DNA of 64,000 nucleotides from Candidatus Dependentiae bacterium. Its GTDB lineage: Bacteria; Babelota; Babeliae; Babelales; RVW-14. The notes beneath the pieces were generated by a model, which was not told the DNA's origin, made no database searches, and saw only the letters and a list, made by a program, of their open reading frames with translations. The DNA is taken from positions 248,001-312,000 of the forward strand of contig JAFEAY010000003.1 of NCBI GenBank assembly GCA_018266175.1, given 5' to 3'. Shown piece by piece: positions 25,808 to 34,846 of the stretch. The stretch's first letter is position 1. Each line of letters opens with the position of its first letter. A program made the position numbers and the translations under genes.

Positions 25808-27973
25808 ATGAAAGTAAGACAAGTCTTGTTAATGATATTCTTGATAAGTGCTCGCTTCGGTTGCACACACGCAAGCAACCTAAATGGTACAGCGTCAGTG
25901 GTTTTTAAAAATCAGCATCATGTTTTTAATAATGGTGAAATCGCACAAGGGTACGTACGACTCAATAATGGTTTCACGATTGTTAATGGCGCGGCCGCTT
26001 CTCTTGATACAGTCGTTTCAGTTTCAGGCGATATTGATTTACGACAATTTGGCACCATGAATTTGCTCACCGACCTTGTTCTTGATTCAGGTGTTACCAT
26101 TACACAAAGCGGTCGTATTAACGGTCGAGGGCATGGTATTGTTTTAAATGGTAATCTCACTATTCCCGCATCAAAGATACTGCACTTCACGGGCGATACT
26201 TTTATTGATGGAAACGGTGCAACACTCGAACTCAAAGAGCATGCTCAACTACAAATTGACGCAAATGCAACATTAACACTGCGCAATCTAACCTTCAAGA
26301 ACACACGTAATTCACTTTTTTCTGGCCCCATCAGAATCAATAGTTCAAGCTCAAAACTCGCTTTTGATAATGTTATCCTTAACCCGATAGGCGACATGCC
26401 ATTCAGTTTTGGAAAAATTTATATTCATAACGATGTCATTTTTTCAGGAACATCTGCTCTTGTTTACTATTCATCATCTCCACTTTTTGTTGCTCCACAC
26501 TCACGCTTTCTTTTCGATATTAGCACCGCTTTCTCATTTGCACCGACAGGAACTGACGCTAAAAATCTTTTTATTTTACAAGATCGAACATCAACGCTTC
26601 ATTTAAATGGCTGCACGCTCAACACCACCGCATCAGGCATGCAAATAACCAAAGGAAATTTAATTTTAGAAAACAAAGTAATTCTTAACACCCGCAATTC
26701 ATCAACATTTTCAACACTGACTTCAGTTACAAGCTTCCGAGACCAAGATGTTTCACGCGTTCGTTGGAGCCCAACAGGCAAGTATTTAGCATTAGTTGAT
26801 AGTGGCGGCGTTGGAAGATCAACATTAATTATTTGTGAATTTGATGGGGTTTCACTAACGATAACGACAAGCAGAGATTATGGCAATAGTAGCGGGTCAA
26901 TTGTTGGTATCGACTGGAGCCCAGACGAACAATATGTTGTTATTGGTGGTGGCGGACCATCAGGCGGAGGTAATACCGGCTTTGCTGCAGGAAATACCAA
27001 TGCTCTTCGTGTTTATCAATTTAATGGATCAACACTCACCGGCGTTGCAAGTGTACATCCTATATCAGGTGGCACCGTCTACACAACAGAATTTAGCCCT
27101 GATGGAAAATATATTGCTGCCGGACTTGAATTTCCAACCACGAGCAATGAACTTGCAGTATACAGCTTCAATGGATCATCCCTAACACTCATCGATGACA
27201 TTGACTGGGGCGCTGATGGGGCTGGAACCCGCATTCTTGATATCAGCTGGCACCCAACAGGTCAATATCTTGCATGTGGAGGAAGTTATGCGGGAGGAGT
27301 TGGCGATGAATTTAAAATTTTCAGCTTTGATGGAACAACAATCGCCTCTGTTACGAGCAAATCATATGGCGGTGGAACAGGACAAGTGCATGCAGTAAAA
27401 TGGCATCCAAGCGGAACAACAGTTGCAATAGGCGGACGTTTTCAAACAGCAGTTGGTGGATTTACCGCAACAGAACAACTCAGGCTTTATAATTTTAATG
27501 GTACAACGCTCACCGCACTCACCGGAAAAGCATATGGAACGAGAATTCATGCTTGTTCGTGGGACCAAACCGGATCATCTCTTCTTATTGGAGGATATGT
27601 CCCATCGAGTGGCGGAGGCTTTGCAAACACCGACGAACTGCGCATCTACTCGTTTGATGGCCTCACGCTCACACCACTTGCGTCAGTCGATTACTCAACA
27701 ATTGGTGGCGGCACAGTTCACCCAAACTGGCGTCCTGGTGGAGAGTTTTTTGCAACCGGTGGAAGCACTCCAAGTGCGGTTGGTGGTTTTGTTAATGATG
27801 ACACAGTACGAATTTATCGACCAGATTTTTCTTTTTCAAACGTTGCACAATCATTCAACAATGGCCTTGTTTTTGGCAACAGTAGCGTTGGTGCAAGCGC
27901 CAATTTAAATGTTGAAATTCTTGGCGCTGCTCATGTCACTATTAATGGAGTTGTGAGTGATGATTCTGTATAA
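25808..27973 (+). CDS. Secreted beta-helix / WD40-like beta-propeller protein
   Basis: 721 residues. The signal peptide is MKVRQVLLMIFLISARFGCTHA. Residues about 30-310 are a repetitive beta-rich region typical of parallel beta-helices (VTITQSGRINGRGHGIVLNGNLTI...). From about 310 to 675 there are about six propeller-blade repeats, each with a core like W-S/H-P-T/S-G-x-Y-L/V-A followed by L-x-I/V-Y-x-F-N/D-G. A short beta tail closes it. The blades have conserved spacing of about 60-70 residues. Such surface or secreted propellers bind proteins; the ligand is unknown. It has a good ribosome site (AAGGAG) and stands between gap and a tRNA gene. Confidence 0.75.
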   Translation: MKVRQVLLMIFLISARFGCTHASNLNGTASVVFKNQHHVFNNGEIAQGYVRLNNGFTIVNGAAASLDTVVSVSGDIDLRQFGTMNLLTDLVLDSGVTITQSGRINGRGHGIVLNGNLTIPASKILHFTGDTFIDGNGATLELKEHAQLQIDANATLTLRNLTFKNTRNSLFSGPIRINSSSSKLAFDNVILNPIGDMPFSFGKIYIHNDVIFSGTSALVYYSSSPLFVAPHSRFLFDISTAFSFAPTGTDAKNLFILQDRTSTLHLNGCTLNTTASGMQITKGNLILENKVILNTRNSSTFSTLTSVTSFRDQDVSRVRWSPTGKYLALVDSGGVGRSTLIICEFDGVSLTITTSRDYGNSSGSIVGIDWSPDEQYVVIGGGGPSGGGNTGFAAGNTNALRVYQFNGSTLTGVASVHPISGGTVYTTEFSPDGKYIAAGLEFPTTSNELAVYSFNGSSLTLIDDIDWGADGAGTRILDISWHPTGQYLACGGSYAGGVGDEFKIFSFDGTTIASVTSKSYGGGTGQVHAVKWHPSGTTVAIGGRFQTAVGGFTATEQLRLYNFNGTTLTALTGKAYGTRIHACSWDQTGSSLLIGGYVPSSGGGFANTDELRIYSFDGLTLTPLASVDYSTIGGGTVHPNWRPGGEFFATGGSTPSAVGGFVNDDTVRIYRPDFSFSNVAQSFNNGLVFGNSSVGASANLNVEILGAAHVTINGVVSDDSV

Positions 27974-28035
27974 TTGAAAGTTGTTTTAAAATTGGACAAG
28001 CGATATAAGTTTGTTTAAACTTTATGAATAAGGTG

Positions 28036-28112
28036 GGGCCTATAGCTCAGTTGGTTAGAGCACCCGGCTCATAACCGGATGGTCCCTGGTTCAAGTCCAG
28101 GTGGGCCCACCA
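28036..28112 (+). tRNA. tRNA with CAT anticodon (tRNA-Ile2 or tRNA-Met)
   Basis: 77 bases including encoded CCA. The acceptor stem GGGCCTA pairs with TGGGCCC (one G-T), the D-loop has AGCTCAGTTGGTTAGAGC, the anticodon loop is CTCATAA, and the T arm is CCTGG-TTCAAGT-CCAGG. The discriminator is A. CAT can be elongator Met, or Ile2 read after lysidine modification; the acceptor and T-arm look more like Ile2, but I cannot settle it. The first pair of the anticodon stem is a C-A mismatch. Confidence 0.93.
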
Positions 28113-28135
28113 GTCTTCGCTTATCCACGCCTTCA

Positions 28136-28162
28136 GGCTTGGCAAGCTACGACGAGCAAGCC
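28136..28162. repeat. Short imperfect inverted repeat after tRNA
   Basis: GGCTTG at 28136-28141 pairs with CAAGCC at 28157-28162 in a GC-richer stretch following the tRNA. It could be a processing hairpin or an old repeat remnant. Nothing else is seen before the next gene. Confidence 0.25.
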
Positions 28163-28236
28163 AGCCTAGGTGTAAAGCCTGTGCTGGTAAATCTTGAAAT
28201 CGTTTCACATCAGCCCGCAGCTCCAAGAGGTGACCT

Positions 28237-28974
28237 ATGACCGGTAAAGCCTTGTGGCAAAGTCTTAAAAAACTTGTTCAGTATGACCAGGAGCTTATTC
28301 AGCTCTCAGAATCTATTGTTGAAAAAAAGAAAAAAATTATTGAGCATCATCGCAAAATTGCAGATCTCGTACAGCACGCAGCACAACTCAAAGCAGAATT
28401 TATCGCTGCAAAAAAAGATGCTGACATGCTACAACTTCAAGCAAATTCCCTACGCGAAGAAGAAGAACGCAAGCGCGATCGTCTTGATTCAATTCGAGAT
28501 CAACGTGAATATATGGCGCTTGAAAAAGAACTCTCAGGGCTCATGCGTAAACGGCAAGAACTTGATGATGCCGCAATCAAGAGCTGGATTCGACTTGAAC
28601 AAGCTGAAGATGATCAAAATAATTCAGTAGCAATGCATGAACAAAAGCACAATGAAATCAAACTTCTTATTGCTGATGACGAGCAGGCAATTCGTGATAT
28701 GCAGGAAAAAATACAGCAATACGAGTCGCAACGTGAAGCATATGCCCTTACCATCCCTGAGGAATGGAGAGTTCGCTATAATCGCATGAGAAACCAAGTG
28801 CCAGACCCTATTGTCCCGGTTCATGGAACATGTTGCAGCGTCTGCTTTTATAACGCATTACAGCAAGACGTTCTTAAATTAAAAAAACAAGAAATTCTTC
28901 CATGTCGCAACTGTTACCGCTTTTTGTATTTTGATGAAACACAAGAAACTGAGGCCTCTAAAGCACAATACTAA
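28237..28974 (+). CDS. Coiled-coil protein with C4 zinc ribbon (zf-RING_7 type)
   Basis: 245 residues. A long coiled-coil hairpin (residues about 10-180) is followed by a four-cysteine zinc ribbon: CCSVC at about 200 and CRNC at about 225. This layout is that of the CT398/CdsZ family. Some chlamydial members help substrate delivery to secretion systems; in many other bacteria the gene sits beside an RNase HI-type gene, as it does here with 3 bases between. AGAGGTGA precedes the start. Confidence 0.85.
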   Translation: MTGKALWQSLKKLVQYDQELIQLSESIVEKKKKIIEHHRKIADLVQHAAQLKAEFIAAKKDADMLQLQANSLREEEERKRDRLDSIRDQREYMALEKELSGLMRKRQELDDAAIKSWIRLEQAEDDQNNSVAMHEQKHNEIKLLIADDEQAIRDMQEKIQQYESQREAYALTIPEEWRVRYNRMRNQVPDPIVPVHGTCCSVCFYNALQQDVLKLKKQEILPCRNCYRFLYFDETQETEASKAQY

Positions 28975-28977
28975 ATC

Positions 28978-29562
28978 ATGGAAAAACAATTAAGCATTCT
29001 TGGTTGCACACCCGAACCAAAAAATGATACTCAGTCAAATGAGAAAAAAATCAAAACGCCTACTCCGCCCGTGGACAAACTTAAGCCACGTTGGCAAATT
29101 TTTGTTGATGGTGCTGCACGTGGAAACCCTGGGCCGTCAGGAGCAGGAATTTATGTCGTAGACCATCAAATACCGCTTATTCAAAAAGGCATATTCTTGG
29201 GCAATAAAACAAATAATCAAGCTGAATATTTAGCATTATTGCTCGCAATATTTTTTGCCAGATCCTATTGCGAATCAAAACAAATTCCCATACCGTATCT
29301 TCATTTTATTTCAGATTCTGAGTTGCTCATCAAACAGCTCAATGGTTTTTATTCGGTGAAAAATCCAATACTTATTGAGTTCAACCTTGCAGTCCTTGCA
29401 ATGCTCAAAGATATCCCCCACACGTTTACCCATGTTGTACGTGCACACAACAAGCATGCTGATGCACTTGCAAACAAGGGAGTTGATAAAAGAACCAAAA
29501 TTCCTACCGATTTTCTCAAATTTGTGGCAGACTATAACCCGCTTATCGTTTCCCTTTTGTAA
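28978..29562 (+). CDS. RNase HI family protein
   Basis: 194 residues. The RNase H fold starts near residue 38 after a polar extension. Catalytic acids are in place: FVDGAARGNPGPSGAG (Asp), NNQAEYLALL (Glu), ISDSELLIKQLNG (Asp) and KHADALANKG (Asp). It cuts RNA in RNA-DNA hybrids. It follows the zinc-ribbon gene by 3 bases and precedes the SpoIID gene by 34, so these are likely one transcript. Confidence 0.9.
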   Translation: MEKQLSILGCTPEPKNDTQSNEKKIKTPTPPVDKLKPRWQIFVDGAARGNPGPSGAGIYVVDHQIPLIQKGIFLGNKTNNQAEYLALLLAIFFARSYCESKQIPIPYLHFISDSELLIKQLNGFYSVKNPILIEFNLAVLAMLKDIPHTFTHVVRAHNKHADALANKGVDKRTKIPTDFLKFVADYNPLIVSLL

Positions 29563-29596
29563 ATAATCTGCTTGTTGTTGGTGGAGGAGAATTTCT

Positions 29597-30889
29597 GTGA
29601 AATTGCGTTTACTTTTCTATTTATTACCATGTGTTGGATGTACGCTCTTTGCCACGCAACAAGAAAATATTTTGCCAACAAAAAAAAAATCTTCACACCT
29701 CGAACAAAAAAAAATATCACCTTCTGTTGACCAACTATCTCAACTAACAACAAAAAAATCTGCATCAATGAAACGGAGCCATCGTATGGTGCGTGTTCTT
29801 CTTGAAGAACACAGTACTGCCCAACCAACCGAACTTATTTTTTCATCAAAGAATGGATTTTTAATTGAAAGTCCACTCCATTCGGGAATCACTGCTTCTA
29901 TCAGTAAAAACGAACTTAAGATTCGAGTTATACATGGAAGAATCAGCCTGGAATGTCCAGATGGTATTTTTCGTAACGTTAAACAAAATGAATTAGTTAT
30001 TTTCAACCCCTATAAACGTACACAATTTAATGGTAAATCGTACGAGGGAAAAATCTTTCTTAAGATTGATGAAAAAACCAACACCCTCATGGTAATTAAC
30101 AATGTTGAGCTGGAAACATATATTTATTCGGTACTTCGTTCAGAATCTATTCCGTATTGGCCGCTTGAGATGCATAAAATTCAAGCAATAGCGTCACGTT
30201 CGTATTGCTACTATCTGATCAATGCACAACGACCACGCAGTGGATTGTACGACTTAAAAAATTCAAATTTTAACCAGCTTTATAATGGCCATCATCAATT
30301 CAAACACTTACGGCAGGCGGTTGAAGAGACCGAAGGTCTTATTTTGACCTATAAAGGCTCTCCTGCACTCACCATGTTTGATGTATCATGCGGCGGCATT
30401 ATTCCGGGGCACATGCGTCACCAAGATGCAAGCAAACCATATCTCTCTCGCACCCAGCAATGTACCTATTGCAAACGTAATATGTCATGCTACATCTGGA
30501 AAGAAGATTTACAAGAAAAAACCTTTCTTTCTTATTTACAATCGTACGCTCCGCTTGCAAAGCAACTTAAAGACATTGGCACGCTCAAAGATGTTAAGAC
30601 GCTTGACAAAGATAAATCGGGTGTTGTTCACAAAATACAGCTCATTGGTTCAAAGAAAAATGTTACTATTCCGTGCAAAGCTTTAAAAGCAAGCATTAAA
30701 GGTAAAATAAAAAGCTTGGCGCTTTCTATTAAAAAAGAGCGCGATCGCATTGTTATTACCGGACGAGGACATGGACATCATCAAGGCCTTTGCCAGTGTG
30801 GTGCTCGAGATCTGATTGCTCGAGGATGGGACTACAAAAAGATTTTACAATTTTACTTCCCCCATACGCGATTTGCTCGCCTCACCTAA
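29597..30889 (+). CDS. SpoIID/LytB domain protein
   Basis: 430 residues from a GTG at 29597 with GGAGGAG upstream. The signal sequence MKLRLLFYLLPCVGCTLF may be a lipoprotein leader. The SpoIID domain is clear: NNVELETYIYSVLRSESIPYWPLEMHKIQAIASRSYCYYL, then FDVSCGGIIPG, and at the end GRGHGHHQGLCQCGARDLI. SpoIID is a lytic transglycosylase acting on denuded peptidoglycan, so the organism probably has or remodels a peptidoglycan wall, in line with rodA at 46-47 kb. Confidence 0.9.
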   Translation: MKLRLLFYLLPCVGCTLFATQQENILPTKKKSSHLEQKKISPSVDQLSQLTTKKSASMKRSHRMVRVLLEEHSTAQPTELIFSSKNGFLIESPLHSGITASISKNELKIRVIHGRISLECPDGIFRNVKQNELVIFNPYKRTQFNGKSYEGKIFLKIDEKTNTLMVINNVELETYIYSVLRSESIPYWPLEMHKIQAIASRSYCYYLINAQRPRSGLYDLKNSNFNQLYNGHHQFKHLRQAVEETEGLILTYKGSPALTMFDVSCGGIIPGHMRHQDASKPYLSRTQQCTYCKRNMSCYIWKEDLQEKTFLSYLQSYAPLAKQLKDIGTLKDVKTLDKDKSGVVHKIQLIGSKKNVTIPCKALKASIKGKIKSLALSIKKERDRIVITGRGHGHHQGLCQCGARDLIARGWDYKKILQFYFPHTRFARLT

Positions 30890-30898
30890 AAGGAGATT

Positions 30899-31369
30899 AT
30901 GCCCAATCATCGTACTCATCTGGTTACCGGCTTAACATGCGCTGGAGTCCTTATTTACGCACTCAACCAGATTAATGCAAACGTATTTCAAATGATGTGG
31001 CAGATGCCTCTATGTATTGGCCTTGCATTGACTGGCTCAATTTTTCCAGACATCGATATTGATAGCAAAATGCAACGCCTTTTTTGGCCTATCATAGCGA
31101 TCGTTTTATGCGCAGCATTAATCAAATCTAAATTTTACCTCTTCTTTATTCTTGTTGCGTGTACCATTTTTGTCATGCTCATCAGACACCGCACAATCAC
31201 TCACAAGTTTTGGTTTGTTATGAGCTTTCCTTTTGCCCTTGCTTGGTATCTTGGAACAACAAAAGTACAAACTCCGTTTGTTTATGTATCTGCACTGTTT
31301 TTTGTTGTTGGTGCATGCTCACATATTTTTTTGGACAGAACCATGACCAGGCTCAAGCGATATCGATAA
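30899..31369 (+). CDS. YdjM/DUF457 family membrane-bound metal-dependent hydrolase
   Basis: 156 residues with four to five membrane segments. Family histidines and aspartates are present: NHRTHLVTG at the start, GSIFPDIDID, RHRTITHK and SHIFLDRTMT. The role in this family is poorly known (linked to membrane stress in enterobacteria). It starts 9 bases after the SpoIID stop with AAGGAG overlap. A decayed copy of its 3' end is found at about 35.6 kb. Confidence 0.85.
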   Translation: MPNHRTHLVTGLTCAGVLIYALNQINANVFQMMWQMPLCIGLALTGSIFPDIDIDSKMQRLFWPIIAIVLCAALIKSKFYLFFILVACTIFVMLIRHRTITHKFWFVMSFPFALAWYLGTTKVQTPFVYVSALFFVVGACSHIFLDRTMTRLKRYR

Positions 31370-31490
31370 ACAATATCAAAATCGCTTTTAATAGATTTGT
31401 TTTTTTTGTATATGCCATTAAAATTATTAATTTAGATCAGAAGAATTCGAGTTATATTTTTATAATTAAGTTTTAAGGAGATTGATTCTC

Positions 31491-32042
31491 ATGAATTCTT
31501 TACTCTATATCTCTTCATGGTTTTTTTTTAATGTAATCACTATAAATTCAATAATACCTCTCAATAATCCAGCGCATTCAATTGCTTCAGTAAACCTAAA
31601 GCTTAATGCCTTAATAAGTAAAACTGAGCAGCAGATGCAAAAAGCTCATCAAATGCTTGAGAAGGCTTATCAAGATTCTGGTTGCACAACAATAAACCTC
31701 ACCTCTCTTGACGAAGCTTTATTTGAATCATGTGCTTGTCAAAACTCGATTCAAAATGAAAACAGTCCAGCTCCTCCACCAGAAGAAAATCAACCACTCT
31801 TACTAACACAGAACAATCTTCCAAGTTGGATAAAAATAGTTTTACTCACAAGCCCACAGATCCGACTCAAAGAAATTAATAAAAAAATATATGCTCCTCC
31901 AACAATTTCAAGTAATGAATTCACCGTTCAAATTACCCCTGGCTGGCATTCACTTTGGTATACAACAGATTCCGAAAGCTCCACGTCTCAACTTTACGGC
32001 TTTGATGCTACTTACAACTTGGTTTTAATAAAAAGTACGTAA
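31491..32042 (+). CDS. Small exported protein of unknown function
   Basis: 183 residues from ATG 31491, with AAGGAGA 9 bases upstream; a TTG three codons earlier is too close to the ribosome site. The signal sequence is MNSLLYISSWFFFNVITINSIIP. A helical stretch (TEQQMQKAHQMLEKAYQ) and a proline-rich linker (SPAPPPEENQPLL) are visible, with a possible beta domain at the end. No family is recognised. It starts a five-gene run of envelope proteins and is 10 bases before the outer-membrane-like gene. Confidence 0.65.
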   Translation: MNSLLYISSWFFFNVITINSIIPLNNPAHSIASVNLKLNALISKTEQQMQKAHQMLEKAYQDSGCTTINLTSLDEALFESCACQNSIQNENSPAPPPEENQPLLLTQNNLPSWIKIVLLTSPQIRLKEINKKIYAPPTISSNEFTVQITPGWHSLWYTTDSESSTSQLYGFDATYNLVLIKST

Positions 32043-32052
32043 AGGAAATTTT

Positions 32053-33426
32053 ATGAATATCACTAAAAACATTCGGCTATCAGGCTTTATCATGGCATTG
32101 CTCTCGCTTTACCTTTATGAAAATGTATATGGAAATGTGCATTTTTTTGACATACCGCTGGTTGGTCATGGAAATTTTGATTATTACACCAAGTTCTCTA
32201 TCAAAAATGTTACCGCATCAAAAGCCTTTGATGTTAATAGCAAAAAATCCACTTTGGGTAACTACCTTTTTGGGAAGCCTCAACTTCAAGATATTTTTCT
32301 AGCTTCAAAGATGTCCAATATGGGCCTTTTTACTTTGCCGGTCGGATCTCCATTTGGAGGTACTCGATTAGAACAATATCTTGCCTGCTTAGCCCCAACT
32401 GAACTAACCTTCAATGCAGAATCTACGGCAAAAATAGTAACAGGCGAATTTTTATACAACTTCAAAACCATCTACTTAAAAAATAAAAATATTATTTTTA
32501 GAACTCGAGCAAGCTTTTCATATGTAGAAAAAATTCACCGTCTTTTTATAAAAATATCCAATGGGAGTCTTCAATGCAACGCACCACCAAGCATAGTTAA
32601 TTCTAATATCAATCAATTCTATACTTATTTTAACGCAGATTTTTCAGACTTTTTAAATCGAGCAGTACTTGAGCCCAAAGGCATAGAATACAAACCACTT
32701 AATTCTAAGTCTGGTCTTGGTGATGGACTTTTTTCTTTAGTCGTAGACATTGTTCCACATCACCACACAATTCGTGATATCCAATGGGGCATAAATCTGG
32801 GCGTACCTTTAAGTAAGACAACTCAAAAATCAACGCTTTGGCAACCCTACATCACCGATTATCAAAATATTCATATCGGGCTCTTTGGACAGATCTTTAC
32901 AAAAACCCATCTCAAAACTTTTAACCCTCTCTGTTTCTTTCAAGCCAATTTCATTCCTCGACATCAAGAAATTTTTCGAATGAGCTCTATGAAAACTCAT
33001 CAAGATCTCAAATTTATTCCTCCTCCCTTTAAGACCTACACACAGCAACCATTCTCTCTTGTAGATAGTGTCATTCCGGAGTTTGCCGACCAAAAAGCTT
33101 CATGCAAGGTCAACCCACACGCTTCGTTTTTTGCAACAGTAGGCAATGCCATGAATGATATTTTTTTTGCAGATCTTTACTTGACCCTTTATTATCATTT
33201 CTTCTTTCAAACAAAATCAAAAATAACTCCCTTGTCACAACCTGATAAGTTTGATGCCAGAACGCTTAAGCAGCAATTTCAACAGCAAAGCCATACCTTG
33301 GCTCTTCACTTAACCGCTTACTATAACAAACAAGCTCGTTTTTCTATTGGTCTTCAAAAAATGATTTCAGGCAAGAACACTCCAAACGAAAGCAGCATAT
33401 ACGGAACTGCAGAAATATCTTTTTAA
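32053..33426 (+). CDS. Putative outer-membrane beta-barrel protein
   Basis: 457 residues. A signal peptide (ending near ENVYG) is followed by beta-rich sequence with alternating hydrophobic residues. The C-terminus SSIYGTAEISF ends in Phe, the usual last-strand signal for BAM-dependent outer-membrane proteins. Several segments could be strands (NIIFRTRASFSYV, IQWGINLGVPL, LALHLTAYYNKQARFSIGLQ). No porin or transporter family is recognised. AAGGA is 6 bases upstream. Likely cotranscribed with the preceding gene. Confidence 0.6.
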   Translation: MNITKNIRLSGFIMALLSLYLYENVYGNVHFFDIPLVGHGNFDYYTKFSIKNVTASKAFDVNSKKSTLGNYLFGKPQLQDIFLASKMSNMGLFTLPVGSPFGGTRLEQYLACLAPTELTFNAESTAKIVTGEFLYNFKTIYLKNKNIIFRTRASFSYVEKIHRLFIKISNGSLQCNAPPSIVNSNINQFYTYFNADFSDFLNRAVLEPKGIEYKPLNSKSGLGDGLFSLVVDIVPHHHTIRDIQWGINLGVPLSKTTQKSTLWQPYITDYQNIHIGLFGQIFTKTHLKTFNPLCFFQANFIPRHQEIFRMSSMKTHQDLKFIPPPFKTYTQQPFSLVDSVIPEFADQKASCKVNPHASFFATVGNAMNDIFFADLYLTLYYHFFFQTKSKITPLSQPDKFDARTLKQQFQQQSHTLALHLTAYYNKQARFSIGLQKMISGKNTPNESSIYGTAEISF

Positions 33427-33555
33427 AAAGCATATTTCTTGATTTATTATTTTTTACTTAATTTTACAACAGATATTGTGATAACCTAAAAAACGATTAA
33501 TTTTCTTAAAAATAAATGTGAAGCGGTGATTCGCTTTTAAAATATTGGTTATACA

Positions 33556-34130
33556 ATGACAAGACGCTCCATATTTCAACTTATTTTTTGCATAATTCTG
33601 AACGTTCATTGTACGATTACTTCTCTTACCCCCCCCCCCTCAGTTCATGTACATCGTGCAAATTTAGGCAAATTCTATGCCACCAACAAAACCTGCAATC
33701 TGCTCTTTTTAAACTAAAAAATTTTTCAAATCTCGTTTTAAGACTCGTTGCATTTCAAAATTGTATTCTTCAAAACAATCTTGAAACTCTGAATCAGTTG
33801 ACTAATCAATTAAATCAAGTAGTCATAGAATGCCCACAATATCCTCATGTTCCATCAGAAGAAATGATTCAGCAGCTCAATAACGAGATTCAATCTCTAC
33901 ACACAACAATGTTTAATCAAAATATTTTATTTCAAGAATGCACGGAAGATCTCCAATTAAACGTAGATGCGCTGGAAGAAAAAATTTTACAAAACCAAAT
34001 TAGTGCACAAAGCATGGATCAAGCTCTTCATATGCTTTTGAATCAAATAAATAATAGCTATGAAGACCTTATTAAAACATTACAAGATCTTTGTTCAGAA
34101 AAAATTATTAATGCGGAGGAAGACAAATAA
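33556..34130 (+). CDS. Exported coiled-coil protein split by a C11 tract (probable phase-variable or frameshifted gene)
   Basis: An ATG at 33556 opens a signal peptide (MTRRSIFQLIFCIILNVHC) that runs into 11 consecutive C at 33629-33639. In that frame the protein stops after about 55 residues. The frame one base off continues past the tract as PPPLSSCTSCKFRQILC and on as a 160-residue helical coiled-coil ending at 34130. Twelve or nine C would join signal peptide and body into one protein of about 191 residues. As read, the gene is OFF, unless a sequencing error shortened the tract. The neighbours 34173 and 34847 encode exported coiled-coil proteins of similar size, which supports a real fused product. 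Confidence 0.65.
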
Positions 34131-34172
34131 AAGAACGTACTATTTTCATTCATTATTTAAAGGAGTATCGCT

Positions 34173-34808
34173 ATGAAAAAAAAGCTTCTTCAATTAAGCC
34201 TCAGCTTTATTGTTGCTTCAATGAATGCAGGAACACCTTGGGCCGGTGTTGCAAATGTTTTTGAAAAGTTAGGTACTGCATCTGGCGAATTAGATAAATC
34301 CATTGATTTTTTTCAAACCAGAACGGTTTTAATTGATGCATTTACCGATAAAATTGTAAGTGCTGATGCAATAAGAAAAGCTTTTTCTGACTGCACAAAA
34401 TCTACATTTTCAAAGCTCAATTCAGATATTACTACCTGCTTACAAAACTACTCAAACACACAAACGCTCCTTGGCGGAAAAATTTCAAATCTTACAAGCC
34501 AAATCGAAACCCTCAAAGCATCTACAGCAGCTGAAATTGCAACACTGAATGGACAAATTGCAGCACTCAATGATACACGCACTCGATTACAAAACGAATA
34601 TAATTCCTTACTCGGCATGAACCAAACTGCAGTAGATCAGGCAATTGCTGGCTTAGATGCTGCTAAAGCAAAATTTGTAACTTGCACACAAAAACGCTTA
34701 GAGTTTGCAACAAAGCTTGATGGTTTTTTAACGAAAATCTACCAATATCAAGGTTTGGATAAAGCAGACATGCAAGCACTCCAAAAACTTATCTGTCAAA
34801 ATCAATAA
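34173..34808 (+). CDS. Exported coiled-coil protein (paralogue A)
   Basis: 211 residues. The signal peptide is MKKKLLQLSLSFIVASMNA. The mature part is almost wholly helical, with a coiled-coil near residues 105-150 (ISNLTSQIETLKAS...EIATLNGQIAALNDTRTRLQ). Four or five scattered cysteines could form disulfides in the periplasm. It resembles the next gene in length, layout and in the TLNGQIAAL/TLQAQKAAL segment. AAGGAG precedes the start. Function unknown. Confidence 0.7.
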   Translation: MKKKLLQLSLSFIVASMNAGTPWAGVANVFEKLGTASGELDKSIDFFQTRTVLIDAFTDKIVSADAIRKAFSDCTKSTFSKLNSDITTCLQNYSNTQTLLGGKISNLTSQIETLKASTAAEIATLNGQIAALNDTRTRLQNEYNSLLGMNQTAVDQAIAGLDAAKAKFVTCTQKRLEFATKLDGFLTKIYQYQGLDKADMQALQKLICQNQ

Positions 34809-34846
34809 TAAAAATTACAATCTATTTGTAACAAAGGAGATTTTAT

